A stretch of 64,000 nt of DNA from UBA10649 sp963842725 (GTDB lineage: Bacteria; Actinomycetota; Actinomycetes; S36-B12), in NCBI GenBank assembly GCA_963842725.1, contig CAWJHN010000001.1, forward strand, positions 62,001 through 126,000, read 5' to 3'. The translations under genes were made by a program, and so were the position numbers. The notes below the pieces were generated by a model, which worked only from the letters and a program-made list of their open reading frames with translations, had not been told where the DNA came from and did not search any database. Below, in pieces: positions 52,304 to 62,553 of this stretch (positions are counted from its first letter, which is position 1; every line of letters starts with the position of its first letter).

Positions 52304-53506
52304 TCAGGGAAGCAGGTCGCGGATCACCGCGTCCGCGAGCAGGCGGCCGCGGCGGGTCAGGACCAGGCGGCCGAGCGTGAGCGCGGCCTCGTCGACCAGC
52401 CCGGAATCGACCAGGGACGCGATGCAGTCGGGGGCTGGCGGGTCCAGCTCGCCCAACGGCAGTCCCCGGGCCAGCCGCAGCCCCAGCATCACGCGCTCGG
52501 TCCGCTGCTGCTCCTCGGTGAGCACCTCGCGATCGGCCTCCGGCGTGCGGCCCGCCGCGAGGCGTTCGGCGTAGGTGCGCGGATGCTTGACGTTCCACCA
52601 GCGGACGCCGTTGACGTGACTGTGCGCGCCCGGACCGACGCCCCACCAGTCGTCCCCCGCCCAGTACCCCAGATTGTGCCGGCACTCGCCGCCCGCTCGG
52701 GCCCAGTTGGACACCTCGTACCAGAGCAGTCCGGCAGCGGTCATGAGGTCGTCGACGATCACGTAGCGGGCCGCCGCCACGTCGTCGTCCGGGGCCGGCA
52801 GCTCGCCGCGGCGGACGCGGCGCGCGAGGGGGGTGCCGTCCTCGACGATCAGCGAGTAGGCGGACACGTGATCGACGCCCGCCCCCAGCGCGTCGTCGAC
52901 CGACCGGCGCAGGTCGTCGTCGGACTCCCCCGGCGTGCCGTAGATGAGGTCGAGGTTCACATGCTCGAAGCCGGCCCGGCTCGCCGCCCGGGCGGCCGCG
53001 AGACCCGCTCCCGGCGTGTGCGTGCGCTCCAGCACGCGCAGCACGTTCTCCGACGTGCTCTGCATGCCCAGGGAGATGCGCGTGAAGCCGCCCGCGCGCA
53101 ACGACTCGAGCATGTCCTCGTCGACGCTGTCGGGGTTCGCCTCGGTGGTCACCTCGGCGTCGACGTCGAGCCCGAACTCCTCGCGGATCGCGGCCAGCAC
53201 GGCGTTCAGTCCGGCGGCGCCCAGCGTGGTCGGCGTGCCGCCCCCGACGAAGACCGTCCCGACCGGCCGCCGGTCGTCGCCCAGCGTCTCGGCCGCGTGG
53301 CGGATCTCGGCGATGAGCACCTCATGGAACTCGTCGCGACGGACGGAGTCGCCCAGCTCGGTGGCCGTGTAGGTGTTGAAGTCGCAGTACCCGCAGCGGC
53401 TGGTGCAGAACGGCACGTGGACGTAGATCCCAAGCCCCCGTCGAGTGGCGAGTTGTGGGGCGGGTTCGCGCCGCGAACCGCCCCACAACTCGCCACTCGA
53501 CGGCAA
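52304..53506 (-). CDS. hemW: HemW-like radical SAM protein, palindrome-encoded N-terminus
   Basis: 400 aa. Radical SAM CxxxCxxC motif in VHVPFCTSRCGYCDFNTYT, GTVFVGGGTPTTL, and NLDLIYGTPGES; HemW (HemN-like) C-terminal domain LGYWAGDDWWGVGPGAHS. Presumed heme chaperone rather than coproporphyrinogen oxidase. The only start I can find is a TTG at 53506, 4 bp after lepA; residues 2-24 (PSSGELWGGSRREPAPQLA) are encoded by a 66-nt palindrome. Family members often have a variable 20-30 aa N-terminal lead, so function is probably unaffected. Confidence 0.9.
   Translation of the reverse strand: MPSSGELWGGSRREPAPQLATRRGLGIYVHVPFCTSRCGYCDFNTYTATELGDSVRRDEFHEVLIAEIRHAAETLGDDRRPVGTVFVGGGTPTTLGAAGLNAVLAAIREEFGLDVDAEVTTEANPDSVDEDMLESLRAGGFTRISLGMQSTSENVLRVLERTHTPGAGLAAARAASRAGFEHVNLDLIYGTPGESDDDLRRSVDDALGAGVDHVSAYSLIVEDGTPLARRVRRGELPAPDDDVAAARYVIVDDLMTAAGLLWYEVSNWARAGGECRHNLGYWAGDDWWGVGPGAHSHVNGVRWWNVKHPRTYAERLAAGRTPEADREVLTEEQQRTERVMLGLRLARGLPLGELDPPAPDCIASLVDSGLVDEAALTLGRLVLTRRGRLLADAVIRDLLP
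53438..53503. repeat. 66-nt palindrome at the hemW 5' end
   Basis: Arms 53438-53470 and 53472-53503 are inverse copies (CCGTCGAGTGGCGAGTTGTG...) with one extra G in the left arm and a 1-nt centre. It lies within hemW's first codons next to the lepA stop. Its size and position suggest a REP-like mobile palindrome; no second copy was seen in this window. Confidence 0.75.
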
Positions 53507-53510
53507 GGGT

Positions 53511-55343
<1,833 letters not shown>

Positions 55344-55368
55344 GATGATCCTCGGGTTGGGGGGCGAT

Positions 55369-55398
55369 TTGGGCTGAGGACCAGCCTACGGGTAATCT
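55369..55398 (+). promoter_or_regulatory. Candidate rpsT promoter
   Basis: TTGGGC (55369-55374), 18-bp spacer and TAATCT (55393-55398) upstream of rpsT in the divergent lepA-rpsT gap. Confidence 0.35.
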
Positions 55399-55474
55399 GG
55401 GGCGCTGATTGACCCAGACGTTTCCCGAGCCGGTCCGTGCTCACGATGAGTGCGTTCTCAAGAAAGTTGTCCCA

Positions 55475-55735
55475 GTGGCGAACATCAAGTCGCAGATCAA
55501 GCGCAACCGCACCAACGAGAAGGCCCGCCAGCGCAACAAGGCGGTCAAGTCCTCGCTGAAGACCTCGGTGCGCAAGTTCAACGCGGCCGTCGTGGCCGGC
55601 GACGCCGCAAAGGCCGACGAGCTGGCTCGCGAGGCCGGTCGCGCGCTCGACAAGGCAGCCAGCAAGGGCGTCATCCACGCCAACCAGGCCGCCAACCGCA
55701 AGTCGGCCATCTCCAAGAAGGTCGCTGCGATCTAG
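55475..55735 (+). CDS. rpsT: 30S ribosomal protein S20
   Basis: 86 aa from GTG 55475 (AAGAAAG upstream). VANIKSQIKRNRTNEKARQRNKAVKS is the standard basic helical start of bS20; ends AANRKSAISKKVAAI. Binds 16S rRNA. Divergent from lepA. Confidence 0.96.
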   Translation: MANIKSQIKRNRTNEKARQRNKAVKSSLKTSVRKFNAAVVAGDAAKADELAREAGRALDKAASKGVIHANQAANRKSAISKKVAAI

Positions 55736-55754
55736 GTTAAGACCTCGTAAGCAC

Positions 55755-55777
55755 GGCGCCCCTCAAGGAGGGGCGCC
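55755..55777 (+). terminator. rpsT terminator
   Basis: GGCGCCCCTC/GAGGGGCGCC, loop AAG, followed by TTAT. 20 bp after the stop. Confidence 0.85.
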
Positions 55778-55805
55778 TTATGCTTCCAGCAGGAGGTGTC
55801 GCGCC

Positions 55806-56396
55806 ATGCCGAGGATTTCTGCCGCAACCGTTGCCGAGCACCGCGAACTGCGTCGGGCCGCCCTGCTCGACGCCGCAGCCGCCCTGATGGTCCGCGGGCG
55901 CACCTTCACCGTGGCCGAGGTGGCGAGCGAGGTGGGCCTGTCGCGCTCAGCCGTCTACGAGTACTACAGCAGTGCGGCCGACCTCATCGCCGACGTCCTC
56001 GTCGACGAACTGGCCGACTGGGCCGAGGCGCTTCGATCGGCGACCGAGTCCGTCGAGGACCCCATGCAGCAGGTCGAGGCCTGGGTCCGCGCCGTCCTGG
56101 ACTACGTGGCCGAGGGCCATCACGCCCTGGTCCGCGCCGCCGGCACCATCGACCTGCCGGCCACCCGCCGGGCCCAGGTCCAGACGATGCACCGCGAGCT
56201 CATTGCGCCTCTGCAGGAGGCGCTCACCGCCCTCGGCGATCCCATCCCCGGCCAGCTCGCCTCCTATGTGTGGGGGGTCGTCGACGCGTCGATCACCCGC
56301 ATCGAGGCGGCCCGGGTCGACCCCGCCGACGAGGTCACCATGGTGCTGGAGTTCGTCCGCGGCGGACTCGCCCGGACGCTCGTCACCCTCGACTGA
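55806..56396 (+). CDS. TetR-family transcriptional regulator
   Basis: 196 aa; RBS AGGAGGTG. N-terminal TetR helix-turn-helix RRAALLDAAAALMVRGRTFTVAEVASEVGLSRSAVYEYYSSAADLIADVL; C-terminal ligand/dimer domain. Next to the heme-associated secreted genes but separated by a terminator, so its targets are unknown. Confidence 0.92.
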   Translation: MPRISAATVAEHRELRRAALLDAAAALMVRGRTFTVAEVASEVGLSRSAVYEYYSSAADLIADVLVDELADWAEALRSATESVEDPMQQVEAWVRAVLDYVAEGHHALVRAAGTIDLPATRRAQVQTMHRELIAPLQEALTALGDPIPGQLASYVWGVVDASITRIEAARVDPADEVTMVLEFVRGGLARTLVTLD

Positions 56397-56432
56397 CGAG
56401 ACGTACCGCACCTCCGCACCGCAAAGCACTGA

Positions 56433-56485
56433 CGCAACGACGAACGCCGCCCCGGCCATCAGCCGGGGCGGCGTTCGTCGTTGCG
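56433..56485. terminator. 24-bp stem bidirectional terminator
   Basis: CGCAACGACGAACGCCGCCC... (56433-56456) pairs with 56462-56485 around a 5-nt loop, between the convergent TetR gene and the secreted protein gene. Confidence 0.8.
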
Positions 56486-56504
56486 GGTGGCCCGCGGTGA
56501 CCTG

Positions 56505-57296
56505 CTACTTGCGGAGCAGGAACACCTGGGTCTTGACCAGCGGCTTGAAGTTGCGTCCACCGGTCGAGGTGATGCGCACGATGCAGGTGCCGCGGTCCTT
56601 GAGGGCCGTGATCTTGCCATCGGCGATCGAGCAGTTGTCCGCGACGAGCGACGGGGTCAGGCCCGAGGCCAGCGTCACGGAGAACGGGACGGGCTTGTTC
56701 TTCATGAGCTTCGGCTTGGCGCCGTTGGCGACCACCTTGCCGTCGAGGGTGATCGTGGCGACGTCGGTCTTGCGGTCGGCCCGCACGGGGCTGAACATCG
56801 TCGGCCAGATGCGCATGTACGCAGGGTTGGCGGCATCCTTGCCGGCACCGAGCACGTACAGGGCGCAGGCAGTGGAGCGCGGGTCACCGGTGCTTGCGCG
56901 GCAGTCGACCGAGCCCGGCAGGGCCGTCACGGTCGGATTGGGGTTGGTGCCCCAGAACTCGCCGTTGACCCGGACCGGGATGGCAAGCGTGGCGCGTGCT
57001 GCTGCGTCAGCCGTGACGTACGCGAGCGAGTCGGTGGACGAGTCGCACTGGGTCGGGGCCTGGCGGGGGTCGGTCGGAACCTTGCAGTGCAGGACATACA
57101 GGCCAACGCCGGCGGGAAGGTTCACCACGTCGACGGTGAGCGTCGATGAGGTCGCCAGGTTGACGAGCGGGGTCATGGCGCGCTGGCCGGCGACCGTCGC
57201 GTTGTACGGGTCGGCGGCGAGGGCCGGCGTGGCGACGGTTCCTGCCACGAGAGCGAATCCGACGGCCGCGACGGCCAAGCGGAGGCTGCGAGTCAT
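56505..57296 (-). CDS. Secreted neocarzinostatin-like protein, heme locus
   Basis: 263 aa; ATG 57296 follows GAAGGAGAT. Signal peptide RLAVAAVGFALVAGTVATPALA. The mature part has a neocarzinostatin-like pattern: LTVDVVNLPAGVGLYVLHCKV, then CDSSTDS, IPVRVNGEFW, VDCRASTGDPRSTACALYV, and a second Ig-like domain at the C-terminus (DNCSIADGKITAL ... GTCIVRI). Disulfides link the paired Cys. Such proteins sit near heme-uptake genes in actinobacteria, so heme or ligand binding outside the cell is inferred. It is the second gene of a pair with 57324-57887, divergent from hmuT. Confidence 0.75.
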   Translation of the reverse strand: MTRSLRLAVAAVGFALVAGTVATPALAADPYNATVAGQRAMTPLVNLATSSTLTVDVVNLPAGVGLYVLHCKVPTDPRQAPTQCDSSTDSLAYVTADAAARATLAIPVRVNGEFWGTNPNPTVTALPGSVDCRASTGDPRSTACALYVLGAGKDAANPAYMRIWPTMFSPVRADRKTDVATITLDGKVVANGAKPKLMKNKPVPFSVTLASGLTPSLVADNCSIADGKITALKDRGTCIVRITSTGGRNFKPLVKTQVFLLRK

Positions 57297-57323
57297 GCGT
57301 ATCTCCTTCATTGGTTGGTGTGA

Positions 57324-57887
57324 CTACTGCGGGGCGAAGCGGACGCGAACGGCCACGTCGGCCGATCGGTTGCCCTCTCGGGTGTGGTCGGCGCGGGTGA
57401 CGATGGAGCATGAGACGGTTCGGCAGTCGATCGATCCGATGAGGGACGAGACCTGCAGCCGGATGGAGAAGCGGCCGCCGCGCTTGAACGGGATGGCGAG
57501 CTTCGCGCCGTAGGGCGGCGGGTTCGACGAGATCCACGCCGAGGCGGGGTTCCGGCCGCTGGTGTTGACGCCACCGCCGCACGGAGAGGGCGCGTGGCCC
57601 TTGGTCGGGGTGACGCACAGTGCCACATAGATGCCCACCGTGCGGTCGAAGCCCTTGCCGGTGATCGCGATCACCTGGCCCGCGGGGTTGAGTCCGCGGA
57701 CCGGGGTGACGGTCAGCACCTGGCCCGCCCTGGTGGTCGTGGTGCCGGTGCCCGACGGAGCGGCCTGCGCCGGGACCGCGAGGCCCAGGAGGGCAACGAC
57801 GCCCAGCAGGCTCACGGCGACGGAGGCGACGGCGGTGCGGCCGCCGAGGCCTCGAGGCCGGTCCAGGGCACGCGGACGGAAGGTCAC
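57324..57887 (-). CDS. Secreted neocarzinostatin-like protein, heme locus
   Basis: 187 aa from GTG 57887. Signal peptide ASVAVSLLGVVALLGLAVPAQA. Neocarzinostatin-type beta-sandwich: VTPVRGLNPAGQVIAITGKGF, GIYVALCVTPTKGHAPSPCGG, GASAW-like SAWISSNPPPYG, LAIPFKRGGRF, and IDCRTVSCSIVTRADH, with two Cys pairs typical of the fold. Its first half resembles the C-terminal segments that accompany HtaA heme-binding proteins. Divergently transcribed from hmuT; 105 bp between them. Confidence 0.78.
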   Translation of the reverse strand: MTFRPRALDRPRGLGGRTAVASVAVSLLGVVALLGLAVPAQAAPSGTGTTTTRAGQVLTVTPVRGLNPAGQVIAITGKGFDRTVGIYVALCVTPTKGHAPSPCGGGVNTSGRNPASAWISSNPPPYGAKLAIPFKRGGRFSIRLQVSSLIGSIDCRTVSCSIVTRADHTREGNRSADVAVRVRFAPQ

Positions 57888-57992
57888 GATCGCACGATAT
57901 GCCGCGACGCCTGTGGACCGCCCGACACGATGTCGGCGTGATACCGACGCAGTATCGGGAACTTCGTGGGGAGCGGTGGGGATAATCAGCGG

Positions 57993-58991
57993 GTGCGACG
58001 GCCCAGAGTCCCCCTCCTGCTGGTCGCCGCGACCGTCGTATGCCTGTCCGGCTGCGCCGGCAACTCCGCCGCCACCGCCACTGCCCCCTCCCCCGGGCAG
58101 TCGGTGCCGACGTCCGCGCCGCCCTCGGCCATCCCGGCCGCCCGGTTCGTGGCCATCACGTCCGCCGACGTCTCGATGCCGCCCATCCCCGCAGTCGAGC
58201 TGCCGGCCACCGCCCCGCGTCGCATCGTCAGCCTGGCCAAGGGCGTCGGCGAGACGCTGGCCGCCCTCGGTGTCGCTCAGTTCGTCGTCGGACGCGACGA
58301 GACCAGCGATGCGTCCGAGCTGACCGGTGCCGAGCTGGTCACCAAGGCCCACTCGGCGAGCGCCGAGAAGGTGCTCTCGCTGTCCCCCGATCTCGTCATC
58401 ATCGACGCGTCCACCACCCCGCCCGAGGCCGTCAGCCAGATCCGCGACGCCGGCGTGCGCGTCGTCGAGGTCCCCGAGGCCTATGCGCTGTCCGACATCG
58501 CCGCGCGCACGAACGCCGTCGCGGAGGCGGTCGGGGTGCCGACGCCGATCGCCGACCTCGTCATCGCCGAGGCAGGCGGGTCCGAGCCGGTGCCGTCGCC
58601 GGCAGCGGATGCGCCGACGGTGATGTTCCTGTACGTGCGCGGGACGTCGGCGATCTACCTGGTAGGCGGCAAGGGATCCGGGGCCGACGACCTCATCCAC
58701 GCGGCCGGCGGCATCGACGCCGGGGCGGCGGCCGGATACGAGGCCTACGTGCCACTGACGGCCGAGGCGGTCGCGACGCTGGACCCCGACGTCATCCTCG
58801 TCATGGGCAAGGGCCTGGAGTCTGTGGGCGGCGTCGAGGGCCTGGCCGGCCTCCCCGGCGTCGCGCAGACGACGGCTGGCCGCGAGGGCCGGGTCATCGC
58901 CGTCGACGACACCCTCCTGCTTTCCTTCGGTCCCCGGACGGGCCGGCTCGTCGATGCCCTGCGCGACGCGATCACGCAGGCCGCCGGCTGA
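57993..58991 (+). CDS. hmuT: Heme ABC transporter substrate-binding lipoprotein
   Basis: 332 aa from GTG 57993 (57966 is an alternative). Lipobox LSGC, Pro/Ser/Thr linker, then a class III binding fold (RIVSLAKGVGETLAALG ... VVGRDETSD; DLVIIDASTTPP; AIYLVGGKGSGADDLI; PDVILVMGKGL). Matches HmuT-type heme-binding proteins. Overlaps hmuU by 1 bp. Confidence 0.88.
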   Translation: MRRPRVPLLLVAATVVCLSGCAGNSAATATAPSPGQSVPTSAPPSAIPAARFVAITSADVSMPPIPAVELPATAPRRIVSLAKGVGETLAALGVAQFVVGRDETSDASELTGAELVTKAHSASAEKVLSLSPDLVIIDASTTPPEAVSQIRDAGVRVVEVPEAYALSDIAARTNAVAEAVGVPTPIADLVIAEAGGSEPVPSPAADAPTVMFLYVRGTSAIYLVGGKGSGADDLIHAAGGIDAGAAAGYEAYVPLTAEAVATLDPDVILVMGKGLESVGGVEGLAGLPGVAQTTAGREGRVIAVDDTLLLSFGPRTGRLVDALRDAITQAAG

Positions 58992-59947
58992 TGCGGACGC
59001 GCTGGATCCTGCTGGCCGTCATGCTTGCGGGCGTCCTCGCCCTCAGCGCATCGCTCGCGCTCGAGGTAGGCATCGCGGAATCGTCCGCCGAGATCATCTG
59101 GAACATCCGCGCGCCGCGGGTCGTGATGGCCGTCCTGGTCGGCAGCGGCCTGGCCGTCGCGGGTGCGCTCATGCAGGGCTCGCTGAGCAATCCGCTGGCT
59201 GATCCGGGGCTGGTCGGCGTGTCTGCGGGCGCCGCTCTTGGGGCGGTCGTGGCGGTGGCGCTGGGGGCCACGTTCAGCACCGGGCTCACCTCGCTCGCGG
59301 CCTGCCTGGGCGCCGGCATCGCGACCGCGGTCGTGGTCGCCGTGTCGCTGCGCGAGATGCGGCCCGAGGTCGTGACCCTCCTGCTCGCCGGCGTCGCCGT
59401 CACCGCGTTCACCGGAGCCGTGCTCGCGATCATCGTCTCGTTGAGCACGTCGGCGGCGGTCCGCTCGATCACCTTCTGGTCCAGTGGCAGCCTGGCGCTG
59501 TCCACCTGGAGCGGGGTCCTCTCGGTGGCACCGTTCGTCATCGTCGGCATGGTCCTGGCGGCCACGACCGCGCGGTCGCTGGACATGCTGTCGCTCGGCG
59601 ACCGCGGCGCCATGGCTGCCGGGGTCAACGTGGCAACCGTCCGCTACCGCTCGCTCGTGGCCGTGGTGCTGCTGGTCGCCGCGGGCGTCGCGACGGTCGG
59701 CATGATCGCCTTCGTCGGCCTGCTGATCCCGCACGCGATGCGCATGGTCGTGGGACCACGGCACGGCCGACTGCTCGCGGTGAGCGCACTCGCCGGCGCG
59801 CTCCTGATCCTGCTCGCCGACACCCTTGCCCGCCTGGTGGCCAACCCCATCGAGATCCCCATCGGAGCCATCACCGCCGTCGTCGGGGCACCGGTCTTCT
59901 TCCTCCTTCTGCGCCGGACGCGCGCGCGGCAGGGAGGCTGGGCATGA
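58991..59947 (+). CDS. hmuU: Heme/iron-siderophore ABC transporter permease
   Basis: 318 aa, FecCD/BtuC family with about nine helices: IRAPRVVMAVLVGSGLAVAGALMQ, NPLADPGLVGVSAGAALGA, GVATVGMIAFVGLLIPHAMRM. Partner of HmuT and HmuV. Confidence 0.9.
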   Translation: MRTRWILLAVMLAGVLALSASLALEVGIAESSAEIIWNIRAPRVVMAVLVGSGLAVAGALMQGSLSNPLADPGLVGVSAGAALGAVVAVALGATFSTGLTSLAACLGAGIATAVVVAVSLREMRPEVVTLLLAGVAVTAFTGAVLAIIVSLSTSAAVRSITFWSSGSLALSTWSGVLSVAPFVIVGMVLAATTARSLDMLSLGDRGAMAAGVNVATVRYRSLVAVVLLVAAGVATVGMIAFVGLLIPHAMRMVVGPRHGRLLAVSALAGALLILLADTLARLVANPIEIPIGAITAVVGAPVFFLLLRRTRARQGGWA

Positions 59948-60702
59948 CCGCGATCGCGTTGCGGGAGGTCTCGGCCGTCACGGACCAGCGCGTCCGGCTC
60001 CACCGGACCACCCTGGAGGTCGAGCGGGGAACGGTCACCGGACTCATCGGCCGCAACGGCTCGGGCAAGTCGACGATGCTCGCGCTGATCGCCTCGGAGC
60101 TGCAGCCGACCACCGGCACCGTCCTCATCAACGGCGACGACATCCACGCCCTCAGCCTCACCGAGCGGGCCAGGCGTCGGGCGATCCTCACCCAGGAGAC
60201 CACGGTGTCGTTCGCCTTCACGGTCCGCGAGGTCGTCGGCTGGGGCCGCACGCCTTGGCAGCACACGGACCGGGCTGCCGACAACGAGCGGGTCGTCCGT
60301 GAGGCGATCACGTCGCAGGGCCTCGACGAGCTCGTCGACCGGCCCGTCACATCGCTGTCCGGCGGCGAGCGCAAGCGCGTCCACATCGCGCGGGTGCTGG
60401 CCCAGCAGGCCGATGTCCTGCTGCTCGACGAGGCGGACTCCGACCTCGACCTGATCGGCCGGCGCGTGGTCGACGACCTGGTGGTCGAGCATGCACGGCG
60501 GGGGCACACCGCGGTCGTGGTGAGCCATGACCTCAGCCGGCTGGCGCGCGTCTGCGACCGGTTCATCCTCATGCATGCCGGCCGCGTGTACGCGCTCGGC
60601 ACTCCCGACGAGGTGCTGACCGACGAGGTGCTCAGTGCCGCGTTCGAGGCGCGGGTCGCGGTGACAGGCGAGGGCGACTCGCTCACGATCCACGTCCCGT
60701 AA
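59944..60702 (+). CDS. hmuV: Heme ABC transporter ATP-binding protein
   Basis: 252 aa. Walker A GRNGSGKST, signature LSGGERKRVHIARVL, Walker B LLLLDEADSDLD (DEA instead of the usual DEP), switch His in VVSHDL. HmuV-like length and W-G-R-T-P-W segment. Overlaps hmuU by 4 bp. Confidence 0.92.
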   Translation: MTAIALREVSAVTDQRVRLHRTTLEVERGTVTGLIGRNGSGKSTMLALIASELQPTTGTVLINGDDIHALSLTERARRRAILTQETTVSFAFTVREVVGWGRTPWQHTDRAADNERVVREAITSQGLDELVDRPVTSLSGGERKRVHIARVLAQQADVLLLDEADSDLDLIGRRVVDDLVVEHARRGHTAVVVSHDLSRLARVCDRFILMHAGRVYALGTPDEVLTDEVLSAAFEARVAVTGEGDSLTIHVP

Positions 60703-60733
60703 GGGTCGCGGCGGACCGCCGACCGCACGGCGC

Positions 60734-61735
60734 CTAGCGCCCGTTGCCCGCCGACGTCGCAGCGACGAGGATCTCCAGGGCCAGCAGCTTCTGCTCGGGA
60801 TCCAGGCTCGAGCCCTCGAGGACGCCGCCCTTCATGGCCCCGTCCGCCTCGGCCAGGGCGACCGCGGCTGCGGCGAGGCGGCGCTGGTCACCGCTCCACT
60901 TCGCCCATTGGCGACGCAGGGCCTCGACCTTCCAGGGCGGCACGCCCGCCTCCTTGGCGACGACCGCCGGCGAGGTGCCCGGTGGCATGCCGCCCACCCG
61001 GACCAGGGACCGCAGCCCGGTGGCGAGTGCCGAGATGGTGGCCGGACCCACCGAGCCCTGGTCGTTGGCCAGCATCGACTGCCGAAGCGACTTCATGGCG
61101 TCGACGTACCTGCGGCTCCAGACGGCGTCGGCGATCGTGAAGCCGGACACGTCGGCAACCCCCTCGAAGTAGTCGCGCACGTCGGCCATGTCGATGGGGT
61201 TGGCCTCGACGTCGCTGACCAGCTGCGAGACGGCTCCGGCCAGCAGGCCGAGGTCGTGGCCGATCGACTCGTAGAGGGCCACCAGCGCCTCGTTGGTGGC
61301 CCTGCGCTTGTGCGCGGCGAACTCCCGCCCGAGGAAGGCGAGGGTGTCCTTGCCCTTCTTGATGGCCTGGCAGTCGACCTGCTCGGCCCCCGCAGCGCGG
61401 AGCGCGTCGAGCAGGGCCTTGCCCTTCACGCCACCGGGGTGCGTGACGACCAGGAACGTGCCGTCGGGCAGGTCCGCGACGACCTCACGCAGCGCCTTGC
61501 TGAACGCCTCGTCGGCATCGTCGACATCGGTGACGACCACGACGCCGCCATCGCCGAAGAGGTTCGGCGCGGTGGCCTCGCGGAGTGAATGGGCTGCGCC
61601 CTCCTCGCCGGCGTCGATGACGTACTTCGACACAGTGGGATCCGCCCGGCGCGCCGACGTCGACACGCTGCGCACGGCCCGATCGACGAGGACCGTCTCC
61701 GAGCCCACGATCAGCGTGATACGAGGGATCGACAT
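60734..61735 (-). CDS. holA: DNA polymerase III subunit delta
   Basis: 333 aa; ATG 61735. HolA layout: ITLIVGSETVLVDRAV at the N-terminus, LREATAPNLFGDGGVVVVTDVDD, KGKALLDALRAAGAEQVDC, and helical C-terminal clamp-loader collar. Part of the clamp loader. Neighbour of comEC as in many bacteria. Confidence 0.92.
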   Translation of the reverse strand: MSIPRITLIVGSETVLVDRAVRSVSTSARRADPTVSKYVIDAGEEGAAHSLREATAPNLFGDGGVVVVTDVDDADEAFSKALREVVADLPDGTFLVVTHPGGVKGKALLDALRAAGAEQVDCQAIKKGKDTLAFLGREFAAHKRRATNEALVALYESIGHDLGLLAGAVSQLVSDVEANPIDMADVRDYFEGVADVSGFTIADAVWSRRYVDAMKSLRQSMLANDQGSVGPATISALATGLRSLVRVGGMPPGTSPAVVAKEAGVPPWKVEALRRQWAKWSGDQRRLAAAAVALAEADGAMKGGVLEGSSLDPEQKLLALEILVAATSAGNGR

Positions 61736-61887
61736 GATGACGCAGCATGCCATGCCGGACCCACGTCGCGACGCCCGGTGCGCCGCCGGCCCGGCATCCC
61801 CTGAGGACTCGGGATCTCGTCCGCACTCGCGTGGCAACGACGTGGCCGCCGCCGCTAGGTTCGTGGCAACCGAGGAGAGGAACGACG

Positions 61888-62553
61888 ATGGGGCTTGGAC
61901 GTGTGGTAGCCGGTGCGGCTGCGGGACTGATCATGCTCGGGGTGTCCTTCGGGGCAGCACCGTCGGCGTGGGCGGGAACGACCGGATGGTCGGGGACGTT
62001 GGGAGCGGACCCGATCCTCGCGTTGGCATCTACCGGGAGCACGTGCCTTCCGCCCGGAACGAATGGTCGCGCCTACCACGTCCAGCCGTTCACGGTCAGC
62101 GAGTCCGGCTCCTACGACCTGTCGATCGTGAGCGCTGCAGGCATGCCCGTCGACGCCCTGGACACCATGCATGCGGTGTACGAGAACTCGTTCGATCCGG
62201 CCAACTGGACCCTCAACTGCATCGCGTACAACGACGACAACGGCGCCGGCGTCCTGTCCATCACCGCCGACGTGCCGCTCGTTGCCGGCACGCAGTACTT
62301 CGTGGTCGTCATGAACGCATGGGTCGGCATGCCGGTCGGCGCGACCTTCAGCGGCGAGATCACCGGCCCAGGGACGATTTCCACGGGTCTTGGAACCGGG
62401 TCGGGGACTCCCGTTCCCGAATGGGTCCAGGGCTACGGACGGGGCAGCGCATCCGATGCCTGCCGCGACGGGTGGTCGGCGAGCTGGGCGCTGTGGCCCA
62501 ATGACGGCACGGGTGGCTGGGTCTGCACTCGCACCGTCCCGTCATTGGGGTAG
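61888..62553 (+). CDS. Secreted protein with WPNDGTGGWVC C-terminal module
   Basis: 221 aa; ATG 61888 with GAGGAGAGG upstream. Signal peptide RVVAGAAAGLIMLGVSFGAAPSAWA; central beta domain (FTVSESGSYDLSIVS ... VPLVAGTQYFVVVM) of the PPC-like/bacterial pre-peptidase type; C-terminal module PEWVQGYGRGSASDACRDGWSASWALWPNDG with a second Cys, matching the tail of 5969-6589. Its last 12 bp overlap the convergent comEC end. Confidence 0.8.
   Translation: MGLGRVVAGAAAGLIMLGVSFGAAPSAWAGTTGWSGTLGADPILALASTGSTCLPPGTNGRAYHVQPFTVSESGSYDLSIVSAAGMPVDALDTMHAVYENSFDPANWTLNCIAYNDDNGAGVLSITADVPLVAGTQYFVVVMNAWVGMPVGATFSGEITGPGTISTGLGTGSGTPVPEWVQGYGRGSASDACRDGWSASWALWPNDGTGGWVCTRTVPSLG

Noticed and set aside
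57888..57992. DtxR/iron box between the heme genes
   Set aside because: The gap has only a weak GATAC-N7-GTATC inverted repeat, unlike the known iron-box consensus.
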